Shown here: positions 55,346 through 63,736 of the stretch, piece by piece
Position numbering within the stretch: the stretch's first letter is position 1
Layout: every line of letters starts with the position of its first letter
NCBI RefSeq assembly: GCF_001975225.1
Contig: NZ_CP019445.1
Location: forward strand, 2,728,001 to 2,792,000
Direction of reading: 5' to 3'
Source of the DNA: Kosakonia cowanii JCM 10956 = DSM 18146
GTDB lineage: Bacteria > Pseudomonadota > Gammaproteobacteria > Enterobacterales > Enterobacteriaceae
Length of the DNA: 64,000 nucleotides
The notes under the pieces: model-generated
Told to the model about the DNA's origin: nothing
Databases searched by the model: none
Seen by the model: the letters and a program-made list of their open reading frames with translations, nothing else
Translations under genes and position numbers: made by a program

Positions 55346-56119
55346 TTAGTGGATACCTTTATTGCTGGCTTCCATATCCATCATAAAACTGGTCATGTAG
55401 TCTGGATTGAAATCCATACCCTTAGCTTTCCAGTACGCAGCCCTCTGAATATCACTGACTTTTTGATCCATCATAAAACCAGTCATGTAATCAGGATTGA
55501 AGTTGTAACCTTTTGTCTTCCAATAATTTGCTCTTTGTATATCCTCGACTTTTTGATCCATCATAAAGCTCGTCGTAGAGTTTGGATCAAAATCGTAACC
55601 TTTTGATTTCCAATACCTAGCTCTCTCAATATCTTTGACTTTCTGATCCATCATAAAGCTAGTTGTATAGTTGGGATCAAAATTGTAACCCTTCCGTTTC
55701 CAGTACAAAGCGCGCTGAATGTCCTTCTTTTTTTGAATTTCCATAAAGTCTTCGCCCGGATACGCGTATTGTTTAGTAGGCGAGTTTGAACCCACAAAAG
55801 CAGGTGCGGTGGCAGTGGGAATAGATGTGCTGAAACGGCGAGATGGTTTGGTGGTATATTTGTAACTATTTGAATTTTTAGGGTATTCCTTTGTCCCCAT
55901 TTTTCCTGTATAGGGATTGATATTCCCTCTCGTACTCCAGTTATTATAAAAATTATGGTCCGGTGCAGAGCGGTAATGAGGCTGTACGTAGGTTCCATTA
56001 CTTCGAAAGTATCCATTAACATGAACGCCTCCCCCTTTGGGATATGCACAAAGGGAGAACAAAGCCGAAAATATTAGGATTAAATAACTGAGAGTCTTTG
56101 TTTTTAACATTTGCATCAT
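55346..56119 (-). CDS. Secreted protein with four 30-residue tandem repeats
   Basis: The protein has about 257 residues; the start among several nearby ATGs is uncertain. A signal peptide (...SYLILIFSALFSLCAYP) leads to a segment VNGYFRSNGTYVQPHYRSAP and NNWSTRGNINPYTGKMGT, a motif seen in many bacterial exported proteins. A Ser/Thr/Pro-rich linker follows. The last half is four copies of about 30 residues, of the form DI(Q/E)RAxYWKxKGYxFxPxYxTxFMMDQKVx, with a partial leading copy. No enzyme motif is visible. The gene is AT-rich. I do not recognise the repeat. Confidence 0.72.
   Translation of the reverse strand: MMQMLKTKTLSYLILIFSALFSLCAYPKGGGVHVNGYFRSNGTYVQPHYRSAPDHNFYNNWSTRGNINPYTGKMGTKEYPKNSNSYKYTTKPSRRFSTSIPTATAPAFVGSNSPTKQYAYPGEDFMEIQKKKDIQRALYWKRKGYNFDPNYTTSFMMDQKVKDIERARYWKSKGYDFDPNSTTSFMMDQKVEDIQRANYWKTKGYNFNPDYMTGFMMDQKVSDIQRAAYWKAKGMDFNPDYMTSFMMDMEASNKGIH
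55364..55723 (-). repeat. Four in-frame 90-bp repeats within the secreted protein gene
   Basis: Repeats of 30 codons, each with YWK, KGY or KGM, and FMMDQK or FMMDME landmarks. The copies differ at many residues, so the array is old rather than freshly expanded. Confidence 0.88.
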
Positions 56120-56272
56120 AAATACCAATAAAAAATAACATTGACGCTGCTAAGTCGGAATATACACACATGTTATCATTTATCTTTATCATATTCATAC
56201 TAATATTATATTTATTCGTTATTCATCTTGATAAATATATTGAGATGCAGCGCGGCTTCAAGAATAACAAAA

Positions 56273-56295
56273 GCAATGTGTGCGTAACGCATTGC
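56273..56295. repeat. Hairpin GCAATG...CATTGC in the accessory patch
   Basis: GCAATG-T-GT and AC-G-CATTGC form an 8-bp stem with one mismatch around GCGTA, in the roughly 300-bp space between the repeat protein gene and the next membrane protein gene. Confidence 0.45.
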
Positions 56296-56329
56296 AAGGG
56301 GTCATAATTACGGGCTGCAAGAGTGTATG

Positions 56330-56374
56330 AATAACAAAGGCGTAATGGTCAATATCCATAACGCCTTTGTTATT
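56330..56374. terminator. Long near-perfect hairpin, likely terminator-like
   Basis: Arms of 19 bases, beginning AATAACAAAGGCGT and ending CGCCTTTGTTATT, pair with one mismatch around a 7-base loop. It lies 46 bases beyond the stop of the minus-strand membrane protein gene and could end that transcript. Confidence 0.55.
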
Positions 56375-56419
56375 AGGTATAAGCCATGAATTTAAAAAAT
56401 TGACACAAGATATATTAAT

Positions 56420-56908
56420 TCAGGAGTTAGCGTCGGTTTGGCATCCAGGAGCAGGAGGTTGTATCTCTGGTTTTGTTTCATGCAGCTTCAAAATTGGTTT
56501 TTTGAAAATATCAGTAAATGAAAAAGCAGCTCTTGCAATGGCTACCAAACCTAATACATGGGTTAGTAAAACAAATGATAATGGATGACTGCTTGCCCAT
56601 GATGTAAAATTTTTAACTGGCTCTGTGCCATGTATTATGTTGTTGTAAATTAAAGATATTGCATATATGAATACGAATGCAGTTTCAATATTCCATATTG
56701 TATTTAATATATTTTTATATGGTTCGTCTTTCTTATTTCTTAACTTAAGTGCGCTAAAAATGCAGCAGAGGAAGAACACCCCGGATATTAACTTGATGGT
56801 GAACTTAAATGTTTTATCATCAGTCTGGTTACATGCATAAATTATGACAAGAAGAACAAGTATAAGAGAAAAATAAAATCTCTTTGGAAGATTGAAACGA
56901 TAGCTCAT
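56420..56908 (-). CDS. Small integral membrane protein of unknown function
   Basis: The start MSYRFNLPKRFYFSLILV (56908), seven bases after AGGAG, gives 162 residues. Four hydrophobic segments (about 12-27, 38-52, 75-92 and 110-132) are seen. A Pro-rich tail ends in EIQPPAPGCQTDANS. I do not recognise the family. The gene is strongly AT-rich relative to the chromosome around it and probably came by transfer. Confidence 0.6.
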   Translation of the reverse strand: MSYRFNLPKRFYFSLILVLLVIIYACNQTDDKTFKFTIKLISGVFFLCCIFSALKLRNKKDEPYKNILNTIWNIETAFVFIYAISLIYNNIIHGTEPVKNFTSWASSHPLSFVLLTHVLGLVAIARAAFSFTDIFKKPILKLHETKPEIQPPAPGCQTDANS

Positions 56909-56941
56909 CAAGTTACTCCTGTTTATTAAGGTTTGTGTCAT

Positions 56942-57299
56942 TCATAAAATAAAAGGGCAGGTATGCTGACTTGATAATAATGCACTGTTTTTAATATGAA
57001 TGCACAAAGTATCAAAATCATGCGCCCTAATACCAATCTGATTCGCACCAGCACCGTGAACGATATGGACCGGCAAAATAGGTTGTGCCGGGCTACTCGA
57101 AACTAACTGGTACCTGGCTTACCTGGCTTACCTGGCTTACCTGGCTTACCTGGCTGACGCTGCGCGCCAGTGGTGGGCGCACATGGTGGTGACCGTCACC
57201 GGATGAGCATGTAATGGTGCTGAAGATGAGCAGAAATCTGTAAACCGTTTGTGCGATGCTATGAAAGCGTTTGATTTAATGTGGCAGTAAATTTCAGGC
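56942..57299. other. Gap with gene-like debris and a 9-bp minisatellite
   Basis: No complete gene is seen. Short open stretches at 56997-57107 (36 codons from ATG) and about 57210-57289 (ending ...AMKAFDLMWQ) look like decayed coding debris. In E. coli ybjK lies upstream of rybB here; I could not recognise any of it. Confidence 0.4.
57112..57155. repeat. Five tandem copies of a 9-bp unit
   Basis: ACCTGGCTT is repeated four times and then as ACCTGGCT, without mismatch. A perfect short array of this kind can change in copy number by slippage. Confidence 0.9.
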
Positions 57300-57381
57300 A
57301 ACAAAAAACCCATCAACCTTGAACCTAAGCGGCGGGGTTGATGGGCTCCACAATCGGGGGACATCAAAGAAAAGCAGTGGC
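57300..57381 (-). ncRNA. rybB: Small regulatory RNA RybB
   Basis: On the minus strand the 5' end GCCACTGCTTTTCTTTGATG is the conserved seed region of RybB. It is followed by the pairing CCCATCAACC...GGTTGATGGG and TTTTTTGTT, its terminator stem. The length is about 82 nucleotides. RybB is an Hfq-dependent sRNA made under envelope stress that represses outer-membrane protein mRNAs by base-pairing through its 5' end. It lies just downstream of ybjL, as in E. coli. The loop of the terminator stem differs from E. coli. Confidence 0.93.
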
Positions 57382-57387
57382 ACTAGT

Positions 57388-57414
57388 TATGACTGACACC
57401 CCACAAAAAAGTTC
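57388..57414 (-). promoter_or_regulatory. Sigma-E promoter of rybB
   Basis: GAACTT (57409-57414) and TCATA (57388-57392) on the minus strand are 16 bp apart, the sigma-E spacing. The -10 ends 6 bases before the RybB 5' G at 57381. Confidence 0.85.
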
Positions 57415-57447
57415 TGCGTATAAGCGAAATATTTCTTAGCTTCGGAG

Positions 57448-59133
57448 TTATCCGAGCCCTGGCCAGATAATGATGATCAATGTCCCGGCGAGGGTAAGCA
57501 GCACGTTGGCGATGGCGTAGGTGCCAGCATAGCCCAGCGCGGGGATGTTGCTGCGCGCGGTATCGCTGATGATCTCCATTGCCGGTGCGCAGGTGCGTGC
57601 GCCCATCATCGCGCCGAAGAGCAGGGCGCGGTTCATTTTCAGCACGTAGGCACCGAACAGGAAGCAGATCAGCACCGGCACCAGACTAACAAGTAATCCG
57701 GCGATCAGCATCTGTCCGCCCACAACACCAAGGCCGTTGCCGATGCCGCTCCCGGCGCTTAAACCGACCCCGGCCATAAACACCATCAGGCCGAACTCTT
57801 TCACCATCATTAGCGCACCCTGCGGAATGTAACCAAACGTCGGGTGGTTCGCGCGCAGGAAGCCGAGCATGATGCCAGCGAAGAGCAGACCGGCGGCGTT
57901 ACCGACGCCGAAGCTGAAGGAGCTGAACTGGAAGGTGATCATGCCGATCATCAGGCCGACGATAAAGAAGGCGCAGAAGGCGAGCAGGTCGGTCACTTGG
58001 CTGTGAATGGAGATAAAGCCGATGCGGTCAGCGATAGTTTTCACGCGTCGCGCATCGCCGCTTACCTGCAACACGTCCCCTTTGTTGAGCACGATATTGT
58101 CGTCGATGGGCATCTCAATCTGGCTGCGGATCACGCGGTTAAGGAAGCAGCCGTGATCGGTCAGCTTCAGCTGCGCCAGGCGGCGGCCGACCACATTGTG
58201 GTTTTTCACCACCACCTCTTCGGTGACGATGCGCATATCCAGCAGGTCGCGGTCAAACACCTCTTTACCGTTACGGAAGCTCGGGTCGAGGCGCGCATGG
58301 GCATCCGGGTAGCCGACCAGCGAGATCTCATCGCCCATCTGCAACACCGCGTCCCCGTCCGGGTTGGCGAGAATACCGTTGCGGCGAATACGCTCGATAT
58401 AGCAGCCGGTCTGGCGGTAGATCCCCAGCTCGCGCAGATTTTTGCCATCTGCCCAGGCCACCAGTTCCGGCCCGACGCGATAGGCGCGGATCACCGGCAG
58501 ATAGACTTTGCGGTGAGCATCGGTATCCAGCCCGCGCTCGCGGGCGATCTGCTGGGCGCTGGTCTGCAAATCCTGGTGCTGTAACTTCGGTAAGTAGCGC
58601 GCGCCAAAGATCAGGCTCACCAGACCAATCAGATACGTTAAGGCGTAGCCGAGGCTGAGGTTGTCCAGCGCGCTGGCAAGCTGGCTGCTCTCCATGCCCG
58701 AGTGGCGCAGCGTATCGCCCGCGCCAACCAGAACCGGCGTCGAGGTCATCGAGCCGGCGAGCATCCCGGCGGTTAAGCCGATATCCCAGCCAAAGAGTTT
58801 GCCGAGACCGAGCGCAATCAACAGCGCGCTACCGACTAATACCAGCGCCAGCATCAGGTAATTCTTACCGTCGCGGAAAAAAATTGAGAAAAAGTTAGGT
58901 CCGGCTTCGACGCCAACGCAGAAAATAAACAGCATAAAGCCGAGGTTCAGGGCATCGGTGTTAATGCTGAAATGTTGCTGGCCTAATAATAAAGAAACGA
59001 CTAAAACGCCAATAGAATTACCCAGTTGGATAGATCCCAGTCGTAATTTTCCAAGGCAAAGCCCAAGCGCCAGAACCACAAACAATAACAGTATGTAATT
59101 CCCATTTAACAAATCTGCGACGTTTATATTCAC
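57448..59133 (-). CDS. ybjL: Putative transporter YbjL (AspT/YidE family)
   Basis: The protein has 561 residues, as in E. coli. Two membrane halves (about 5-170 and 380-560) flank two TrkA-C (RCK_C) domains (about 200-375, with [16 protein letters not shown] and [12 protein letters not shown]). The conserved [15 protein letters not shown] near residue 130 and [12 protein letters not shown] near 525 are the AspT-exchanger repeats. The substrate is unknown. It is divergent from ybjM. Confidence 0.95.
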   Translation of the reverse strand: MNINVADLLNGNYILLLFVVLALGLCLGKLRLGSIQLGNSIGVLVVSLLLGQQHFSINTDALNLGFMLFIFCVGVEAGPNFFSIFFRDGKNYLMLALVLVGSALLIALGLGKLFGWDIGLTAGMLAGSMTSTPVLVGAGDTLRHSGMESSQLASALDNLSLGYALTYLIGLVSLIFGARYLPKLQHQDLQTSAQQIARERGLDTDAHRKVYLPVIRAYRVGPELVAWADGKNLRELGIYRQTGCYIERIRRNGILANPDGDAVLQMGDEISLVGYPDAHARLDPSFRNGKEVFDRDLLDMRIVTEEVVVKNHNVVGRRLAQLKLTDHGCFLNRVIRSQIEMPIDDNIVLNKGDVLQVSGDARRVKTIADRIGFISIHSQVTDLLAFCAFFIVGLMIGMITFQFSSFSFGVGNAAGLLFAGIMLGFLRANHPTFGYIPQGALMMVKEFGLMVFMAGVGLSAGSGIGNGLGVVGGQMLIAGLLVSLVPVLICFLFGAYVLKMNRALLFGAMMGARTCAPAMEIISDTARSNIPALGYAGTYAIANVLLTLAGTLIIIIWPGLG

Positions 59134-59413
59134 GGAGTCTAACTTCTTGTTTACTTGTAAGCTGTTGATAGAAATGGTGATTTGAGCTAGTGTTTTGCCT
59201 ATGCGCTGGCGGATAAATTAAAGCCGTGCAACACCAGACACCCCGCACAAAACATAAACTGGCCGTTAGTTTAATCTCATTGCATAACAACGGCTAGTGA
59301 CAATCGTCTGTTTGCACGGGTGCCATTCAGGCAATAATTGCCGCAACGCTTTATCCGTCCGACATTCTTTAAAACGGTGTAAACGTCGATAGAGAAAAAG
59401 TCAGGAGGCGTGT

Positions 59414-59785
59414 TTGAAGAACAGGCGTAGTTGGTTCGGCGTTATCTGCTGTGGTCTCCTTTTTATCGCAATTTGCCTCTCTCTGGTGATGAATATGCAG
59501 GGCAAACTGCCCGCGCCTGGCGATCCGGCGACCGGTTTGCTGCTCTTTACCCTGCCAGGCATCCTCGGCGGTCTGGTCTCCCGTAGACGCCGCGCCATCG
59601 TGCCGCTGGTGGGCGCGCTGCTCGCCGCACCCCTTTGTTATATTTTGATTCACATTTTATTCACCCCGGTACGCACCTTCTGGCAGGAGGTGGCCTGGCT
59701 CTTTAGCGCCATGTTCTGGTGCGCTCTCGGCGGCCTTGGCTGCGATTTCGTTTACCGGATTGCGCGCGCGCGACGGCGCATCTGA
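59414..59785 (+). CDS. ybjM: Inner membrane protein YbjM
   Basis: The TTG at 59414, five bases after AGGAGG, gives 123 residues (E. coli 125). Four hydrophobic segments are present, and the TFWQEVAWLFSAMFWCALGGLG stretch is close to E. coli YbjM. The role is unknown. In E. coli grxA and ybjC follow; here nfsA begins only 84 bp later. The 280-bp space to ybjL holds no recognisable sites. Confidence 0.85.
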   Translation: MKNRRSWFGVICCGLLFIAICLSLVMNMQGKLPAPGDPATGLLLFTLPGILGGLVSRRRRAIVPLVGALLAAPLCYILIHILFTPVRTFWQEVAWLFSAMFWCALGGLGCDFVYRIARARRRI

Positions 59786-59869
59786 TAGGTTCTCCGCAAC
59801 TTCCGCTTACAACGAGCGCAGCGGCTTAGCCTATACTGAACGACTTGTTTAACTGGGGGATTATTCAAC

Positions 59870-60592
59870 ATGACACCTACTATTGAATTGCTGTGCGCCC
59901 ATCGTTCCATTCGCCACTTTACCGATGAGCCTATTACGGACGCACAGCGCGAGGCGATTATCGCCAGCGCACAGGCGGCATCGACCTCCAGCTTTTTGCA
60001 GTGCAGCTCCATTATCCGCATCACCGATCCGGCCATGCGCGAGCAGCTGGTGACGTTAGCGGGCGGACAACCGCATATCGCGCAGGCGGCCGAGTTCTGG
60101 ATCTTCTGCGCCGATTTCCACCGCAACTTTGAGATCTGCCCGGAAGCAAAACCGGGTCTCGCGGAGCAACTGCTGCTTGGCGTGGTCGATACGGCAATCA
60201 TGGGGCAAAACGCCTTTACCGCCGCGGAGTCGCTCGGGCTGGGCGGCGTCTATATTGGTGGTATCCGTAACAATATCGAAGCGGTCGGCGAACTGCTGCG
60301 TATTCCGAAGCAGGTGCTGCCGCTGTTTGGTCTCTGCCTCGGCTGGCCTGCCGATAACCCGGATATCAAACCGCGTATGCCGGCTTCGATGCTGGTGCAT
60401 GAAAACCACTACCAGCCGCTCGATGAAAAGAAACTGGCGGAGTATGACGCGGAGCTGGAGCACTACTATATGACGCGCGACAGCAATAAGCGCCGCGATA
60501 ACTGGAGCGATCATATCCGTCGCACCATCATTAAAGAGAGCCGTCCGTTTATTCTCGACTATTTGCATAAACAGGGCTGGGCAACGCGCTAA
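59870..60592 (+). CDS. nfsA: Oxygen-insensitive NADPH nitroreductase NfsA
   Basis: The protein has 240 residues, as in E. coli. It is a flavoprotein of the nitroreductase family. The FMN site is formed by HRSIRHF near residue 11, by SSFLQCSS, and by GGVYIGGIRNNIE; the C-terminal region carries KRRDNWSDHIRR for NADPH binding. It reduces nitro compounds and quinones in the cytoplasm. It is followed by rimK and ybjN; ybjC, which usually leads this operon, is missing. A TATACT -10 is at 59832-59837. Confidence 0.96.
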   Translation: MTPTIELLCAHRSIRHFTDEPITDAQREAIIASAQAASTSSFLQCSSIIRITDPAMREQLVTLAGGQPHIAQAAEFWIFCADFHRNFEICPEAKPGLAEQLLLGVVDTAIMGQNAFTAAESLGLGGVYIGGIRNNIEAVGELLRIPKQVLPLFGLCLGWPADNPDIKPRMPASMLVHENHYQPLDEKKLAEYDAELEHYYMTRDSNKRRDNWSDHIRRTIIKESRPFILDYLHKQGWATR

Positions 60593-60665
60593 TACCCGTT
60601 CATCCTGCCCCGCGCTGCGTGTATGATACGCAGGCTTTTAACTGGTCTTCTGCGCGAGGTGCAGG

Positions 60666-61568
60666 GTGAAAATAGCCGTATTATCCCGGGATGGAACGCT
60701 TTACTCCTGTAAACGCCTGCGTGAAGCCGCTGTGCAGCGCGGGCACCAGATTGAGATACTCGATCCGCTCTCCTGTTATATGAACATCACCCCGGCCGCC
60801 TCCTCAATTCACTACAAAGGCCGTCAGCTTCCCCATTATGACGCGGTGATCCCGCGTATCGGCTCGGCCATCACCTTTTATGGCACCGCCGCGCTGCGCC
60901 AGTTTGAGATCCTCGGCAGCTATCCGCTCAACGAATCCGTTGCCATCACCCGCGCGCGCGACAAGCTGCGCTCCCTGCAACTGCTGGCGCGCCAGGGGAT
61001 CGATCTGCCGGTTACCGGCATTGCCCATTCGCCCGATGACACCAGCGATCTGATCGATATGGTCGGCGGCGCGCCGCTGGTGGTGAAGCTGGTGGAAGGA
61101 ACTCAGGGGATCGGCGTGGTGCTGGCGGAGACCCGCCAGGCAGCAGAGAGCGTGATTGACGCCTTTCGCGGCCTCAACGCCCATATTCTGGTGCAGGAGT
61201 TTATTGCGGAAGCGAAAGGGTGCGACATCCGCTGCCTGGTGATCGGCAACGAAGTGGTGGCAGCAATTGAGCGGCGGGCGAAAGCGGGGGATTTCCGCTC
61301 CAATTTGCACCGCGGCGGGCAGGCGACGGTGGTCGAGATCACGCCGCGCGAGCGGGAGATCGCCCTGGCAGCGGCGCAGACGCTGGGGCTGGATGTCGCC
61401 GGGGTCGATATTTTGCGTGCCAACCGCGGCCCGCTGGTGATGGAAGTCAACGCCTCACCGGGGCTTGAAGGGATCGAAAAAGCCACCGGGCTGGATATTG
61501 CCGGGCGAATGATCCACTGGATCGAGCGCCAGGCGATGCCGGGATTCTGCCTGAAAACCGGCGGCTAA
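60666..61568 (+). CDS. rimK: Ribosomal protein S6 glutamate ligase RimK
   Basis: The GTG at 60666 behind GAGGTGCAGG gives 300 residues, as in E. coli. It is an ATP-grasp enzyme with [17 protein letters not shown] as the nucleotide loop and [19 protein letters not shown] and [14 protein letters not shown] as the metal-binding end. RimK adds glutamate residues to the C-terminus of ribosomal protein S6 and can make poly-alpha-glutamate. It follows nfsA by 73 bp. Confidence 0.96.
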   Translation: MKIAVLSRDGTLYSCKRLREAAVQRGHQIEILDPLSCYMNITPAASSIHYKGRQLPHYDAVIPRIGSAITFYGTAALRQFEILGSYPLNESVAITRARDKLRSLQLLARQGIDLPVTGIAHSPDDTSDLIDMVGGAPLVVKLVEGTQGIGVVLAETRQAAESVIDAFRGLNAHILVQEFIAEAKGCDIRCLVIGNEVVAAIERRAKAGDFRSNLHRGGQATVVEITPREREIALAAAQTLGLDVAGVDILRANRGPLVMEVNASPGLEGIEKATGLDIAGRMIHWIERQAMPGFCLKTGG

Positions 61569-61653
61569 GAGGATTTTCCTGCCTGAGCATGGTGCGCCCA
61601 CGGCTTTTTGCGTAAGCTATGGGCAATTTTTTCCCCAACAGAGCACGTTTTCT

Positions 61654-62136
61654 ATGGATTCACTGGTCGTCCCCGGTCTGGACACGCTTCGTCAATGGCT
61701 TGATCAACTCAGCATTAACTTCTTTGAGTGCGATACCTGCCAGGCGCTGCACCTGCCACATATGCAGAATTTTGACGGCGTGTTCGATGCGAAAGTCGAC
61801 CTGGTCAATGATGTTCTGCTTTTTACCGCCATGGCGGAAGTAAAACCCTCTGCGCTGCTGGCGCTGGCGGCGGATCTTTCGGCGATCAACGCCAGCTCGC
61901 TGACGGTCAAAGCCTTCCTCGATATGCAGGATGATAATCTGCCGAAGCTGGTGGTGTGTCAGACGCTCAGCATCGGCCCCGGCATCGCCTTTGAGCAGTT
62001 CGCGTGGTTTATGCGCCAGAGCGAAGAGCAGGTCTCGATGGTGATTATGGAAGCTAATGCGCACCAGCTGCTTTTCACGCCGGGCGAAGAGGATCTGCTG
62101 GCCGGCGACGAAGAACCGAACAATTTTCTCCACTGA
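61654..62136 (+). CDS. ybjN: YbjN (sensory transduction regulator family)
   Basis: The protein has 160 residues (E. coli 158). It is a soluble alpha/beta protein related to secretion chaperones. Conserved stretches are FFECDTCQALHLPHMQNFDGVFDAK and SSLTVKAFLDMQDDNLPKLVVC. It is linked to motility and multicopy effects in E. coli, with no defined biochemical activity. It ends the nfsA-rimK-ybjN group and is followed by an imperfect terminator. Confidence 0.94.
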   Translation: MDSLVVPGLDTLRQWLDQLSINFFECDTCQALHLPHMQNFDGVFDAKVDLVNDVLLFTAMAEVKPSALLALAADLSAINASSLTVKAFLDMQDDNLPKLVVCQTLSIGPGIAFEQFAWFMRQSEEQVSMVIMEANAHQLLFTPGEEDLLAGDEEPNNFLH

Positions 62137-62150
62137 TTCCCGCATCGATT

Positions 62151-62190
62151 AGCGCAGCCACTACCACGGGGGTTGCGCTGCCACATTTTT
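62151..62190 (+). terminator. Imperfect terminator of ybjN
   Basis: AGCGCA and TGCGCT pair around an 18-base loop that can pair further (CC/GG), with a short T-run seven bases on. Confidence 0.5.
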
Positions 62191-62216
62191 TATTCTGCTT
62201 TTAACCTTTCTTTAAA

Positions 62217-62235
62217 GAATGATTCACCATCATTC
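62217..62235. promoter_or_regulatory. Inverted repeat upstream of potF
   Basis: GAATGAT and ATCATTC flank TCACC, about 250 bp before the potF start. The rest of the gap, 62236-62484, is AT-rich and shows no convincing site. Confidence 0.35.
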
Positions 62236-62484
62236 CTCGCCTTCTGGCTTATCCCATAGAGACTTATTGCATAAAAAATTGATAAAAGGCGGTTTTTTAT
62301 CTGCCCTATAGCCTCAAACCCTGGCTACAGTTATTCTTGCGCTGCTTTAAAAGCATGCGGCGTCTGCCGGAGCGATTTTACTCTTCGGCGCAGAGCAGAG
62401 TGACAAACTATGCATGAATCTTGCATATCCCAGAAAGCGTAGATTTAGTTCGTAGCTTAACGAGCTTTCCAGAAGGAATGAGAT

Positions 62485-63597
62485 ATGAGTGCCTCAAGAA
62501 AAAAATGGGTATCGGGTGTTGTTGCGGGTGCGTTAATGGCTCTCTCTGCCGGCACGCTCGCCGCCGGGCAAAAGACGCTGCATGTGTACAACTGGTCTGA
62601 CTATATTGCGCCGGACACCGTCGCAAATTTTGAGAAAGAGACCGGCATTAAAGTGGTTTACGACGTCTTCGACTCCAACGAAGTGCTGGAAGGCAAATTA
62701 ATGGCCGGCAGCACCGGGTTCGATCTCGTCGTGCCGTCCGCCAGTTTCCTTGAGCGCCAGCTCTCGGCGGGGGTCTTCCAGCCGCTCGATAAGAGCAAGC
62801 TGCCGAACTGGAAAAACCTCGATCCGGAAGTGTTGAAGATGGTCGCGAAACACGACCCGGATAACAAATACGCTTTCCCCTACCTGTGGGCGACCACCGG
62901 TATTGGCTACAACGTCGATAAAGTCAAAGCGGTGCTCGGCAAAGATGTGCCGATCGATAGCTGGGATGTCGTGCTGAAGCCGGAAAATCTTGAGAAGCTG
63001 AAGAGCTGCGGCGTCTCCTTCCTTGATGCGCCGGAAGAGATTTTCGCCACCGTGCTGAACTACCTCGGCAAAGATCCCAACAGCACCAAAGCGGATGATT
63101 ACACCGGCCCGGCGACGGATCTGCTGCTGAAGCTGCGTCCGAATATCCGCTACTTCCACTCTTCGCAATACATTAACGATCTCGCTAACGGCGATATCTG
63201 CGTGGCTATCGGCTGGGCAGGCGACGTCTGGCAGGCGGCTAACCGTGCGAAAGAGGCGAAGAACGGCGTTAACATCAACTACATCATTCCGAAGGAAGGG
63301 GCGCTGGCCTTCTTTGACGTCTTCGCCATGCCGAAAGATGCCAAAAATACCGATGAAGCCTACCAGTTCCTTAACTACCTGATGCGTCCCGACGTGATGG
63401 CGCACATCAGTGACCACGTCTACTACGCGAACGGCAACAAAGCTTCTGTACCGCTGATCAGCGAAGAGGTGCGTAACAACCCGGCCATCTTCCCGCCGCC
63501 GGATGTCTTCGCCAAACTCTTCACGCTGAAAGTGCAGGAGCCGAAAATCGACCGCGTACGTACCCGCGCCTGGACAAAAGTCAAAAGCGGCAAATAA
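62485..63597 (+). CDS. potF: Putrescine-binding periplasmic protein PotF
   Basis: The protein has 370 residues, as in E. coli. The signal peptide ends near ALSAGTLAA before GQKTLHVYNWSDYIAPDTVANFEK, the usual start of PotD/PotF proteins. The binding site is suggested by VYNWSDY, DSNEVLEGKL and WAGDVWQA. It captures putrescine for the PotGHI transporter. AGAAGGAAT lies before the ATG. Two tandem hairpins separate it from potG, and probably favour its higher expression. Confidence 0.97.
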   Translation: MSASRKKWVSGVVAGALMALSAGTLAAGQKTLHVYNWSDYIAPDTVANFEKETGIKVVYDVFDSNEVLEGKLMAGSTGFDLVVPSASFLERQLSAGVFQPLDKSKLPNWKNLDPEVLKMVAKHDPDNKYAFPYLWATTGIGYNVDKVKAVLGKDVPIDSWDVVLKPENLEKLKSCGVSFLDAPEEIFATVLNYLGKDPNSTKADDYTGPATDLLLKLRPNIRYFHSSQYINDLANGDICVAIGWAGDVWQAANRAKEAKNGVNINYIIPKEGALAFFDVFAMPKDAKNTDEAYQFLNYLMRPDVMAHISDHVYYANGNKASVPLISEEVRNNPAIFPPPDVFAKLFTLKVQEPKIDRVRTRAWTKVKSGK

Positions 63598-63621
63598 ATC
63601 AATCACCTGACTGGTGAAAGC

Positions 63622-63680
63622 GCTGCACCGCGCCGGTGCAGCCGCCCCAAAACGGGACAGCGGGCGCACCTGCTGTCCCG
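63622..63680 (+). promoter_or_regulatory. Two tandem hairpins between potF and potG
   Basis: GCTGCACCG-CGC-CGGTGCAGC (63622-63642) and CGGGACAGC-N10-GCTGTCCCG (63653-63680), both with perfect 9-bp stems and no T-run. Such elements after a binding-protein gene often protect its mRNA end and lower downstream expression. Confidence 0.65.
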
Positions 63681-63736
63681 TCATCTGTATGACAACCTGT
63701 TGAAGCAGGGTGATGCTTATGCCGGAGAGCACCGTA

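Noticed and set aside
57146..57367. Minus-strand open frame of 73 codons
   Set aside because: It covers rybB, an sRNA gene with its own promoter and terminator; no coding signals support it.
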